DNA of 17,011 nt from DATAFT01 sp035544635 (GTDB lineage: Bacteria; Acidobacteriota; Thermoanaerobaculia; Multivoradales; Multivoraceae), in contig DATKDQ010000086.1 in NCBI GenBank assembly GCA_035544635.1, forward strand, positions 1 to 17,011, written 5' to 3'. Made by a program: the position numbers and the translations under genes. Under the pieces are notes generated by a model. That model saw nothing but the letters and a program-made list of their open reading frames with translations, was not told where the DNA came from and searched no databases. Below are positions 6,804 through 13,551 of this stretch, piece after piece; position 1 is the first letter of the stretch; each line of letters starts with the position of its first letter.

Positions 6804-8036
6804 TCAGCCGTTTGGCGCTGCGCCGCGACCCACCCCAGCGCCACCACCCGGCCAGCGCTCCGCCGCCGGACCGTGGAAGGTGAACGAGATCGTCGTCGGT
6901 TCGGTCGCCGCGGCGGGCTCGATCCACAGTCGGCCGCCGAGCTGCCGCACCGCCTCGTGAGCCAGCGCCAGGCCGACGGCGCGGTCGCTCGCTTCCGGCG
7001 CCGCGGCGCCCTCCACGGACTGCTCCTGACCGTGAGCGAGCTGCCGCTGCGGCATCCCCGTGCCGTTGTCGCGGACGTCCACCCTCCAGGCACCATGAGG
7101 GCCGGTCGGCGTGACGCCGATCTCGACCCAGCGATCGTAGCGGCTGCGGTCGCCGCGCTGAATCGCGTTCGAGACCAGGTTGAGCAGCGCGATCTGAAAG
7201 CGGATGGCGTCGACCAGGAGCTCCGGCATGGGCTGCGCGATCCGGACCGTCACCCGACGAGAGCGCGCGAGCTCGTCGAAATCCGGCTTGAGCTCGTCGA
7301 CCAGGTCGGCGATCGGGCGCAGCCTGCTCTCGAGCTCCCGGCTCTGCCCCAACGCGACGGCGAACACGTCGCCCACCGCGTCCTCGAGCTGGTTCAGGCT
7401 CGCGTCCAGGTTCTGCAGCAGCTCCGTGTCCGACCCCTGCTGTGACGAGATGTAGGCGCTCAGGCTGAGGCGAGCGGCGTTGACCCGGTTGCGTAGCTCG
7501 TGGGTCACCCTCCGCGTGAACGTGCCGAGCAGCGACGCTCTCACCTGACGTCCGGCGAGCGTGTCCTTCTCGAAGAGGCGTAGCGCGGTCTCCGCCATGG
7601 TGCGCACCGCGCCCTCGAGCTGCGCCGCGACCTGCAGGGCGGTGGAGGCGGGTACCGGCTCCGCGCGGGCGGACACCGAGTCGAGGACCGCATCCAGCAT
7701 CAACCTCTGAAGCAGGCCGAGCTCGAGGAGCAGGTCGAGCGGCGGACGCCCCTGGCTACGCTGCAGCCGGGCGAATCGCGTCAGCTCGCGCTCGATCCGC
7801 TGTACTGCGTACGGTTCCGGCGGATCGCCGACCGCGGCCGCGATCGCGCGCACCAGCTCGATGCGCCTTCCGGCATTGAGCTCGGGGGCCGCGCTCCTGC
7901 CGGGATCGACGGGGCGCGACGAAAGCTCCGCGAGCCACGCCTCGGTCAGCTCGCGCGCGCGGGCCTGGAGCATCTCCGAGACCTCGCGGGCGAACGAGCC
8001 CCTCGCCGCGACCGGGTTGCGGGTTTCCTCCGTCAT
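6804..8036 (-). CDS. Soluble sensor histidine kinase
   Basis: The protein has 410 residues with no transmembrane segment or signal peptide, so it is a cytoplasmic kinase. The N-terminal ~15-125 is an all-helical region (LTEAWL..., IERELTRFARLQRSQGRPPLDLLLELGLLQRLMLDAV) resembling the RsbRD-type or kinase-associated helical sensor domain. The dimerisation/phosphoacceptor helix has RRVTHELRN with H179. The ATPase domain shows the N-box LNLVSNA (N286/N290), the G1 box DVRDNGTGMP (~320-329) and the G2 box VGLALAHEAVRQLGG (~354-368). The C-terminal ~20 residues are Gly/Pro-rich. The ATG at 8036 is preceded in frame by a TGA two codons upstream, so no longer form is possible. No Shine-Dalgarno is visible. 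It is paired with the downstream NtrC-type regulator; the signal is unknown. Confidence 0.94.
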   Translation of the reverse strand: MTEETRNPVAARGSFAREVSEMLQARARELTEAWLAELSSRPVDPGRSAAPELNAGRRIELVRAIAAAVGDPPEPYAVQRIERELTRFARLQRSQGRPPLDLLLELGLLQRLMLDAVLDSVSARAEPVPASTALQVAAQLEGAVRTMAETALRLFEKDTLAGRQVRASLLGTFTRRVTHELRNRVNAARLSLSAYISSQQGSDTELLQNLDASLNQLEDAVGDVFAVALGQSRELESRLRPIADLVDELKPDFDELARSRRVTVRIAQPMPELLVDAIRFQIALLNLVSNAIQRGDRSRYDRWVEIGVTPTGPHGAWRVDVRDNGTGMPQRQLAHGQEQSVEGAAAPEASDRAVGLALAHEAVRQLGGRLWIEPAAATEPTTISFTFHGPAAERWPGGGAGVGRGAAPNG

Positions 8037-8120
8037 CGGTCAGTAGCGACCCGTCCGACATCGTCCGATTGCCGCTAGAGACAGCCTACCATCCGCCGGC
8101 GCATCCTGCGGGAGCTAGTT

Positions 8121-8236
8121 GGAGTGTGTCCGAGTAACTGTCCCATCTGTGCGGGGCGCGAAGCGCCAGCGCCCTCCTCGGCGCCAACAGCATCTAGCCG
8201 GAGGAACGTGCTACAGCAGCACGTTCCGGAGGCTAG
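8121..8236 (-). repeat. Palindromic repeat element, copy 1 (116 bp, between NUDIX and kinase genes)
   Basis: This copy matches 9801-9993 in sequence and order. Reading the minus strand, hairpin A (8236-8194) has outer arm CTAGCC/GGCTAG, a symmetrical 3x3 internal loop TCC/TCC, and inner stem GGAACGTGCT/AGCACGTTCC with a 5-nt loop. Next come ATGCTGTT and hairpin B, GCGCC-GAGGAG-GGCGC (8184-8169). Then comes hairpin C, GGCGC-TTC-GCGCC (8167-8155). A conserved tail follows, including ATGGGAC and CGGACACACTCC, ending at 8121. It lacks about 76 bp present in copy 2. It supplies the TAG stop codon of the NUDIX gene at 8235-8233. The remaining 84 bp to the kinase start show no clear promoter. The element encodes nothing itself; the tail may be a remnant of a mobile-element end, but this is inferred. 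Confidence 0.88.
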
Positions 8237-8865
8237 CCGCCCGTCTTCGGCCCAGGCCAGCCTGCTTCGGACGGCCAGCCCGCTTCGGACGGCCACCCGG
8301 CGATCAGCCGGGACGCCCTGACCGCCATGCGCAGCAGGCCGGGCTCGGCACTGAGCTCGGCGACCTGCGGGGGTCTGACCCAACGCACGTCGTCCGACTC
8401 GCAGGTCGGCCGCAGCGGCTCGGCGCGATCGGCGACGAGCAGGAAGCGCACATCGAGATGCAGGTGCGCGGGCTCGCCGCCGAGCGCCGGAATGGTGTGC
8501 ACGTCGACGTCGAACGGCAGCACGTCGCCACTGGGGTCGCGCGACCAGTCGACGTAGGCCAGGCTCTCGAGCCCCGACTCCTCGGCTGCCTCGCGCAGGG
8601 CCACCGCGGCCGCGTCCGAGTCGCCGTCGGCGTGCCCGCCGGGTTGCAGCCAGGCACCCAGCTTGCGGTGCCGCACCAGGAGCACGTGCGATCCATCACG
8701 CGACACGATCCAGGCCGAGCCCGTCACGTGCCCTTCGCGGCAGCACCGCTCGAAGCAGTCGGCGTGCGTCTCTACGAACCGGCGGATGATCGCCGCGCGC
8801 GCCGCGTCCTCTGGAAAGCGCTCGAGGTAGCGATCGAGCAGCGAGAGCAGCGGCCGGCGGTGCAT
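8233..8865 (-). CDS. NUDIX hydrolase
   Basis: The 210-residue cytoplasmic protein has a Nudix box at about residues 77-99: G-H-A-D-G-D-S-D...REAAEESGL. R91, E92, E95 and E96 are the metal-binding core of the REUxEE motif. The usual Glu at box position 7 is Ser, a variant typical of the subgroup beginning LQPGGHADGD. Residues 1-45 form a helical N-terminal extension, and a VRWVRP segment near residue 160 is the usual C-terminal NUDIX strand. Substrate is unknown. The last ~20 residues are a degenerate repeat (AGWPSE twice, then AGWPGPKTGG) from an 18-bp DNA duplication. The stop codon is the TAG inside the outer arm of repeat copy 1. The start lies 9 bp after the stop of the upstream membrane-protein gene, so the two are probably co-transcribed. 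Only a weak ribosome site is seen. Confidence 0.92.
   Translation of the reverse strand: MHRRPLLSLLDRYLERFPEDAARAAIIRRFVETHADCFERCCREGHVTGSAWIVSRDGSHVLLVRHRKLGAWLQPGGHADGDSDAAAVALREAAEESGLESLAYVDWSRDPSGDVLPFDVDVHTIPALGGEPAHLHLDVRFLLVADRAEPLRPTCESDDVRWVRPPQVAELSAEPGLLRMAVRASRLIAGWPSEAGWPSEAGWPGPKTGG
8258..8293. repeat. Two tandem 18-bp units in the 3' end of the NUDIX gene
   Basis: Units 8258-8275 and 8276-8293 differ at one base and are followed by a partial third unit. In frame they encode a repeated hexapeptide (permutations of AGWPSE). They sit only 22 bp from hairpin A of repeat copy 1, suggesting local slippage near the palindrome. Confidence 0.85.
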
Positions 8866-8874
8866 GCGATCCGC

Positions 8875-9828
8875 TCAGTAATCGTAGTAGCCGCGATCGT
8901 CGGCGGCGTACTCGATCGCAGACGCCGCCACGAACGGCGCGAGCAGGACCGCCACGCCGGCCACCGCCATCGCCACGCCCGCGAGCCGACCGCGCCGCCC
9001 GCCGACCGCCAGGCCCGCCGCGGCGGCGAGCGGGCTCGCCGCCAGGGCCGCTGCGGTGGAAACACCGAGCTCAGCGTAGAACGCTCCGTTGGCGACCAGC
9101 GCGAACAGCATCGGAGCCAGAAACCAAAGGCCGGCCGCGCTCGGCGGGGACGCCTCGGCTCCACGTCCTCCGAAAGGAGGTGCCTCGCGGCTGCGCCCCA
9201 CCAACGCGATCGCGAGGAGCGCGACCGCGATCCCGGCGGCGAGCTGAGCCAGGAGCGCGGTGCGCGCGAGGAGCAGCAGCGCGGCCGCCGCGGCGAACAC
9301 CGTGGTCCATGCCGCCTGCGCCGCCGCGCCCGCAAGCCGCGAGGCGAGCGCGTCGTAGCCGCGCCACAAGAGCCAGGCGATCAGGGCGAGCGCGGTCAGC
9401 CGGACCGCGGCCGCGCTCGCCGTCCACTGGTGACGCACCAGCGGATGGAGCGAGAGGCCGAGCGCGAGACCGATGAGGAGGAGCCGGGTGACACGGCTGC
9501 CCGGCCCTCGTCTCCCCGCCGCGCGGGAAGCTTCCGCGCGCGCCTCGACCAGCCCCAGTACGGCCGCCGCCAGGGCGAGGTAGAAGAGGCCCTGCGTGGT
9601 GTCCACCGGAGGAAGCGCGGGCGGGCCCAGCGCCGCGAGATGCCCCGCGGCATAGCCCGCCCCGAGCGCCGGCGGGGCGGCGGCGCGCCGCAGCCACGGC
9701 GCGGCACCGGCCACGAGGCGCACCGCCGCGGCCACCGCGGCCGCGGCGACCGCCGGCGCCAGGAGCGAGACCAGCAGAATGCGGAGCAGCGCGACCTCCA
9801 GGAGTGTGTCCGAGTGACTGCGTCCCAT
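8875..9828 (-). CDS. Polytopic membrane protein of unknown function
   Basis: The protein has 317 residues if read from the ATG at 9828. It is very rich in Ala and Leu, with roughly nine or ten hydrophobic segments, the first being VALLRILLVSLLAPAVAAAAV near residues 12-32. Short hydrophilic links include RSREAPPFGGRGAEASPPS, and the tail EYAADDRGYYDY is acidic and tyrosine-rich. I recognise no family motif. The frame stays open upstream to 9948, but that part is translated palindromic repeat. The ATG at 9828 lies inside repeat copy 2 and is the only ATG/GTG/TTG close before the first membrane segment; it has no ribosome site. Either the element donated the start codon, or translation begins at a non-standard codon such as CTG nearer the first helix. 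The gene sits between yceI and the NUDIX gene on one strand, with 9 bp to the latter. Confidence 0.7.
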   Translation of the reverse strand: MGRSHSDTLLEVALLRILLVSLLAPAVAAAAVAAAVRLVAGAAPWLRRAAAPPALGAGYAAGHLAALGPPALPPVDTTQGLFYLALAAAVLGLVEARAEASRAAGRRGPGSRVTRLLLIGLALGLSLHPLVRHQWTASAAAVRLTALALIAWLLWRGYDALASRLAGAAAQAAWTTVFAAAAALLLLARTALLAQLAAGIAVALLAIALVGRSREAPPFGGRGAEASPPSAAGLWFLAPMLFALVANGAFYAELGVSTAAALAASPLAAAAGLAVGGRRGRLAGVAMAVAGVAVLLAPFVAASAIEYAADDRGYYDY

Positions 9829-9993
9829 CTGTGCTGGGCGCGAAGCGCCAGCGCCGTCCTCGGCGCCAAACAGCCTCTCGCCTACCGGCCGCGTGAGCGG
9901 CCGGTGGCGTGATCGCCGTGGATCGGCGCCCAGGGCGCCGCCCCACAAGAACTAGCCGGAGGAACGTGCTATTCAGCACGTTCCGGAGGCTAG
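9801..9993 (-). repeat. Palindromic repeat element, copy 2 (193 bp, between yceI and the membrane-protein gene)
   Basis: Same orientation as copy 1. Hairpin A spans 9993-9952, with arms identical to copy 1, the same TCC/TCC internal loop and tetraloop GAAT in place of copy 1's pentaloop. A module absent from copy 1 follows. It holds GGCGCCC/GGGCGCC (9939-9925) and a perfect 9-bp stem ACCGGCCGC/GCGGCCGGT with a 4-nt loop (9905-9884). Then come hairpin B, GCGCCG-AGGA-CGGCGC (9866-9851), hairpin C, GGCGC-TTC-GCGCC (9849-9837), and the conserved tail to CGGACACACTCC (9801). The element occupies the whole spacer between the two genes. It supplies the yceI stop codon (9992-9990) and contains the only plausible ATG of the next gene. 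Conserved stems with different loops argue for selection on, or recent spread of, the folded form. Confidence 0.9.
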
Positions 9994-10583
9994 CGACCGA
10001 CCGCGTGGAGCGCGATGTGGACGTCGATCTCGTCGCTCACCGGCCCCGCCATGAAGCTCATGCCGAAGTCGCTCCGCTTCAGCGTGAACCGCCCCTCGAA
10101 GCCCAGCAGCGTCTTTCCGCTGCGCGGGTCCTTGCCGGTGCCCACGTGCTCGACCGTGGCGATCACCGGCTTGGTCACGCCGTGCAGCGTCAGGTCGCCG
10201 GTCACCTCGTAGCTGCCCTCGTCCGCCGCGCGCACGCCGGTGGTCTCGAACTTCATCACCGGAAGCTGCACCGCGTTCAGGAAGTCGGGGCTGCGCAGGT
10301 GATCGTCGCGGCGCTGGTTCCCGGTGTCCACGCTCGCCGTCTTCACCTCGAGCGCGAGCTTGCCCGAGGCGAGGCTCTCGCCGTCGATGTCGAGCGTTCC
10401 CGCGAACTCGTTGAAGCGGCCGTAGACGTAGACCACGCCCATCCTCTTGGCGCGGAACATCACCGCGCTGTGCACGGCGTCGACGTCGTAGGTGTCCGCG
10501 CTCGCGGGGGCGGCACCCAGAGCGAGTGTCAGCGCCGCGGCGCCGATCCACCGCCGGCCTGGTCCGTTCGATTCTCTCCTCAC
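9990..10583 (-). CDS. yceI: YceI-like periplasmic lipocalin-fold protein
   Basis: The 197-residue protein starts at GTG (10583), backed by a strong AGGAGG site 5 nt upstream. A Sec signal peptide (RR, hydrophobic core, cut after ASA at residue 29) is followed by a typical YceI domain. This begins DTYDVDAVHSAVMFRAKRMGV and continues with FNEFAGTLDID, the VDTGNQRRDDHLRSPDFLN segment around residues 86-104 and the HGVTKPV strand. It ends with a GFEGRFTLKRSDFGM segment near 160-175. The family forms an extended lipocalin-like barrel that binds polyisoprenoid or other amphiphilic ligands in the periplasm. In position it follows the membrane-lipid glycosylation cluster but is separated from it by 177 bp, so it is probably its own transcription unit. 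The stop codon TAG belongs to hairpin A of repeat copy 2. Confidence 0.95.
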   Translation of the reverse strand: MRRESNGPGRRWIGAAALTLALGAAPASADTYDVDAVHSAVMFRAKRMGVVYVYGRFNEFAGTLDIDGESLASGKLALEVKTASVDTGNQRRDDHLRSPDFLNAVQLPVMKFETTGVRAADEGSYEVTGDLTLHGVTKPVIATVEHVGTGKDPRSGKTLLGFEGRFTLKRSDFGMSFMAGPVSDEIDVHIALHAVGR

Positions 10584-10597
10584 GATTTCCTCCTGTC

Positions 10598-10611
10598 CTC
10601 GAGCGCTCGAG
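10598..10611. promoter_or_regulatory. 14-bp perfect palindrome upstream of the yceI ribosome site
   Basis: CTCGAGCGCTCGAG is its own reverse complement and ends 15 bp before the yceI GTG, just upstream of the AGGAGG. It could be an operator or simply reflect GC-rich chance. In the remaining gap to 10760 I see no convincing promoter hexamers or terminator. Confidence 0.3.
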
Positions 10612-10760
10612 CGCGATCCCCTCTCGGCTCGTCGGACTGACTCGCGACGGCCGGGACGGGCGTCCAGACGATGCCTACCACAACCGGCGGATTCGACGCG
10701 AGACCGAAGCGTTCCCGGACCGGCGTGGGCGCGCGTCGGCCGCCGGAGAACCTGACGATC

Positions 10761-11705
10761 TCATCCCTCCTCGAGCGGGATCGCGGGCGCCGTCTCCATA
10801 GCCTCGAGCGGCCCCAGCCTTCGCCACTGGCCGCTCCAGCCCAGGAGAATGCCGAGCACGAGGAGCGAGGTCAGCGCAACACCGACGCCGAGCGCCGCCA
10901 TCACCTCGGGCGGCACGCCCTCCATGCGCAGCAGAGCCGGAGTGTCGAGCACGGAACCGGGGAACGAGACCACCAGGGCGCCCCACAGGTTGTTGGCGGT
11001 GTGCGCTCCGATCGCCACTTCGAGGCCGTCGTCGAGGAGGGCGGCGAGCCCGAGCGCGAGCCCGATGAAGACGTAGTACAGCAGAAACCCTCGGCCGAAG
11101 CGCTGGAGCTCGGGATTCCCGGCGTGGACCAGGCCGAAGGCCGCCGAGCTCACCACCAGCGCCGCCCAGCCGCGTCGCAGCGCGAGCCCGAGACCCTGCA
11201 TCAGGTAGCCGCGGAAGAGCAGCTCCTCCGCCGCGCTCTGGAGCGGCAGCAGGAGCACCGCCACCACCAGCAGCGGCAGGAAGCGGGCGGGATCGAAGGT
11301 CCAGGTGTAGCTGCGTGGATAGAGCAGCCAGGCCACCAGCTCGAAGGCCGCGGCGGCGCCGGTCCACACCGCGGCGCCCAGCAGTGCCCGGCTCCATCGT
11401 AGACGCCCGCCGGCGCGCACCAGCGTCGCGGCGGGCCGCCGCAGCAGCAGACGAGTGACGGCGACGACGCCGAGGAGCACCGCGATCGAGGGCAGGAGGA
11501 GGAGAGCGATCGTCGCGGCGGGACTGGCGGGGCCGAGCGGCAGCATCGGGACGTTCGCAGGGTCGGCTCCCTCTCCCGCCGCGCCGAACAGGACCACGGC
11601 GACGACGATCGAGAGCAGGAGATACAGGAACCCGATCGCGGCCACCCCGGCGGCGTAGCGCACGAAGCCAGGGCGCCCTGCTCGGGCAGCCAGGAGGAAG
11701 CTCAT
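10761..11705 (-). CDS. CPBP-family intramembrane metalloprotease (CAAX protease/Abi-like)
   Basis: The 314-residue polytopic membrane protein has all three conserved motifs of the CPBP (CAAX prenyl protease 2/Abi) family. They are E160-E161-LLF-R165 (EExxxR), F190-GLV-H194 (FxxxH) and H235-TAN-N239 (HxxxN). The Glu and His residues are the expected zinc-binding and catalytic set, so it should be an active intramembrane endopeptidase; bacterial substrates are generally unknown. About eight hydrophobic segments are visible. The start ATG at 11705 overlaps the TGA of the upstream glycosyltransferase as ATGA, indicating translational coupling. The frame is open further upstream to 13142 but that part is the out-of-frame shadow of the transferase. 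It ends the four-gene operon begun by the family 2 glycosyltransferase. Confidence 0.93.
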   Translation of the reverse strand: MSFLLAARAGRPGFVRYAAGVAAIGFLYLLLSIVVAVVLFGAAGEGADPANVPMLPLGPASPAATIALLLLPSIAVLLGVVAVTRLLLRRPAATLVRAGGRLRWSRALLGAAVWTGAAAAFELVAWLLYPRSYTWTFDPARFLPLLVVAVLLLPLQSAAEELLFRGYLMQGLGLALRRGWAALVVSSAAFGLVHAGNPELQRFGRGFLLYYVFIGLALGLAALLDDGLEVAIGAHTANNLWGALVVSFPGSVLDTPALLRMEGVPPEVMAALGVGVALTSLLVLGILLGWSGQWRRLGPLEAMETAPAIPLEEG

Positions 11706-13288
11706 CGCGTCGGAGCGGAGAAGATCCGCACCCCGTCGTCGCGCGTCCCCTGCCGCGCGACCAGATCGAGCGGGAGCCCGGGCGGCAGGGTCACCATCCC
11801 CAGCACGTCGGGATCCACCACCAACCAGAAGCGACGATCGCTCGCCAGGAAGGAGTGGAGCTCCTCCGCGCTCCAGAGCTCGCGCGCAGAACCGCTCCCG
11901 TAGAAGAGTAGCCCGCCCTCCATCTCCTGAAGCGACGCCAGCTCGTAGCTCTCCGGCAGGTCGCGCGCCACTCGCTCGGCCAGCGGGCGCAGCGACAGCT
12001 CGGAGTCGAGCCGCGGCAGGATGCCGACGAAGAGCGCGACGTAGGTCACCGCCACGCCGGCCGCGATCGCCGTCACCATCTGCGCCGCTCGCTCTGGCCG
12101 CAGCGCCAGCACGAAGGCCGTCGTGGCCGCCGCCGGGGCCGCGAGCGCGATCCCCCACAACAGGACGGCGAGCGCTCCCGCCGGCACGGCGAGCCATGCT
12201 CGAGCGCGCCGCCCCGCCCGCGACAGCGCGGCGAGCCCGGCACCGCTGAGCAGTGCGAGCGCCGGATACATGGTCAGGATGTACACCGTGCGCTTCCCCG
12301 GAGAGAGGCTGAAGAAGATCAACGTCACCGCCACCCAGCAGAGCAGCATCAGCACCCAGCGCCGCTGGCGCGCGTCGAGCCATCGTGCGCCGGCGAGCGC
12401 CGCGGGGAGAAAGAACGACCACGGCAGGAAGTCGATCGGCAGCACCATCCCGAAGTACCAGGACGGCCTGAGGTGCGCGGTCGGGGCGAAGAAGCGGGCG
12501 ACGTTCTGGCCCACCAGGATCTCGTCGGCGTAGGCGCGCCCCGCCACGGCGATCGCCGGCGCCAGCCAGAGGAGAACGATGACCGCCCACAACAGGAGGC
12601 CGCGCACGAGCCTCAGATCGCGGAGAGCTTGCCGGTCGCGCGTCACGGTCATGAACGCGAGCAGCGAGAGGAGCGGCGGCAACAGCCCGACCGGGCCCTT
12701 GGCCAGGGTGGCGAGACCCGCGAACGCGAAGAAGAGGTACGAGAGCGCGGGGCGCCGCTCGAGTACGCCCTCGATCCAGCAGAAGACGGCGCACAGGACG
12801 AGGAACGTCAGCAGCATGTCGATCTGGCCGACCCGCGCCTGCCACAGGATCTTGGCGCTGGTCAGGAACACCGCGGCCGCGATCCACGCCGCGCGCCGAT
12901 CGAACAGCCGGCGACCCAGCGCATGGACCAGGAGCACGCTCCCGATCGCCGCCAGCGCCGAGGGCAGTCGGACCGCGACCTCGTCGAGCCTGCCGAGCAC
13001 CGCGGCGCAGGCGGCGATCGACCAGAACATGAGCGGCGGCTTCTGGGTGTAGAGACGATGGTTGAACTGCGGCACCAGGAACGAGCCGCTCTCGCGCATC
13101 TCGCGCGCCACCTCGCCGTAGCGGGGCTCGTCGGGGTTCCACAGGTCGCGCGCGCCGAGCCCCGGGAAGACGACGCAGGCCGCGAGCAGCGCGAGCAGGG
13201 CGAGGTCGGTCCGCCGGTGGTCACGCCAGCGCGCCGCCCATCGCCAGCCGCCTTCCCCGCCGCGGGCCGCCGCTGCGCCCCGGGTCAC
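11702..13288 (-). CDS. ArnT/PMT-like family 39 glycosyltransferase (lipid-linked sugar transferase)
   Basis: The 528-residue integral membrane protein starts at GTG 13288, whose last two bases overlap the TGA of the upstream LABNTD gene (GTGA). A longer open frame reaches 13609 but is out of keeping with the family. After the first hydrophobic helix (~28-45) comes the GT39/ArnT signature LGARDLWNPDEPRYGEV (45-61), with D48 and the D53-E54 pair, then YTQKPPLMFW (80-89). About ten to twelve membrane helices follow, then a soluble C-terminal domain of ~120 residues. ArnT enzymes move a sugar (aminoarabinose in lipid A modification) from undecaprenyl phosphate to an acceptor in the periplasm. The partner GT2 would make the donor. 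Sugar and acceptor cannot be told from sequence. Confidence 0.93.
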   Translation of the reverse strand: MTRGAAAARGGEGGWRWAARWRDHRRTDLALLALLAACVVFPGLGARDLWNPDEPRYGEVAREMRESGSFLVPQFNHRLYTQKPPLMFWSIAACAAVLGRLDEVAVRLPSALAAIGSVLLVHALGRRLFDRRAAWIAAAVFLTSAKILWQARVGQIDMLLTFLVLCAVFCWIEGVLERRPALSYLFFAFAGLATLAKGPVGLLPPLLSLLAFMTVTRDRQALRDLRLVRGLLLWAVIVLLWLAPAIAVAGRAYADEILVGQNVARFFAPTAHLRPSWYFGMVLPIDFLPWSFFLPAALAGARWLDARQRRWVLMLLCWVAVTLIFFSLSPGKRTVYILTMYPALALLSGAGLAALSRAGRRARAWLAVPAGALAVLLWGIALAAPAAATTAFVLALRPERAAQMVTAIAAGVAVTYVALFVGILPRLDSELSLRPLAERVARDLPESYELASLQEMEGGLLFYGSGSARELWSAEELHSFLASDRRFWLVVDPDVLGMVTLPPGLPLDLVARQGTRDDGVRIFSAPTR

Positions 13289-13551
13289 GCCTTCCGTTGG
13301 CGCAGGATCAGCCACAGGTTCCGCAGGTAGACCAGGATGCCGGCGGCCTGCCCGGCAATGAACACCGGATCCCGGCGATGGATGGCGTAGGTGAGCAGGA
13401 TCATCGCCCCGCCCACGCTCAGGAACCAGAACGAGAGCGGGATCACGCTCTGCCGGCGGCGCTCGGAGGCGATCCACTGGACGATGAAACGAGCGGAGAA
13501 GACGGCTTGTCCGAGGAAGCCGACTGCCAGCCAGAGCTTGTCGACGGGCAT
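13285..13551 (-). CDS. Lipid-A-disaccharide synthase N-terminal-domain (LABNTD) membrane protein
   Basis: The 88-residue protein has the LABNTD fold. It shows WLAVGFLGQAVFSARFIVQW (7-26), then SVIPLSFWFLSVGGAMILLTYAI, then DPVFIAGQAAGILVYLRNL, which amounts to three hydrophobic helices. The domain is found fused to LpxB in some bacteria, and as a stand-alone protein next to ArnC/ArnT-type genes, where it is thought to act with lipid-linked sugar donors. The start ATG at 13551 has AGGAG at 6 nt; an in-frame ATG at 13635 lies inside the upstream GT2 coding sequence and gives a non-homologous extension. The gene overlaps the end of the GT2 frame by 109 bp and the start of the GT39 gene by 3 bp. 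Confidence 0.88.
   Translation of the reverse strand: MPVDKLWLAVGFLGQAVFSARFIVQWIASERRRQSVIPLSFWFLSVGGAMILLTYAIHRRDPVFIAGQAAGILVYLRNLWLILRQRKA

Noticed and set aside
9167..9180. Hairpin CCTCC-GAAA-GGAGG in the membrane-protein gene as a further element copy
   Set aside because: It lacks the TCC flanks, the 14-nt spacing and GGCGCCGAGGA; it lies in a normal hydrophilic loop between helices.
8119..9912. Plus-strand open frame of 597 codons across repeat copy 1, NUDIX and membrane-protein genes
   Set aside because: It is low-complexity Arg/Gly/Gln-rich antisense translation; the minus-strand frames contain clear NUDIX and membrane-protein features.
11706..13142. In-frame upstream extension of the CPBP protease to 793 codons
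   Set aside because: This part is an out-of-frame shadow of the GT39 gene; the ATGA junction at 11705-11702 gives a proper start.
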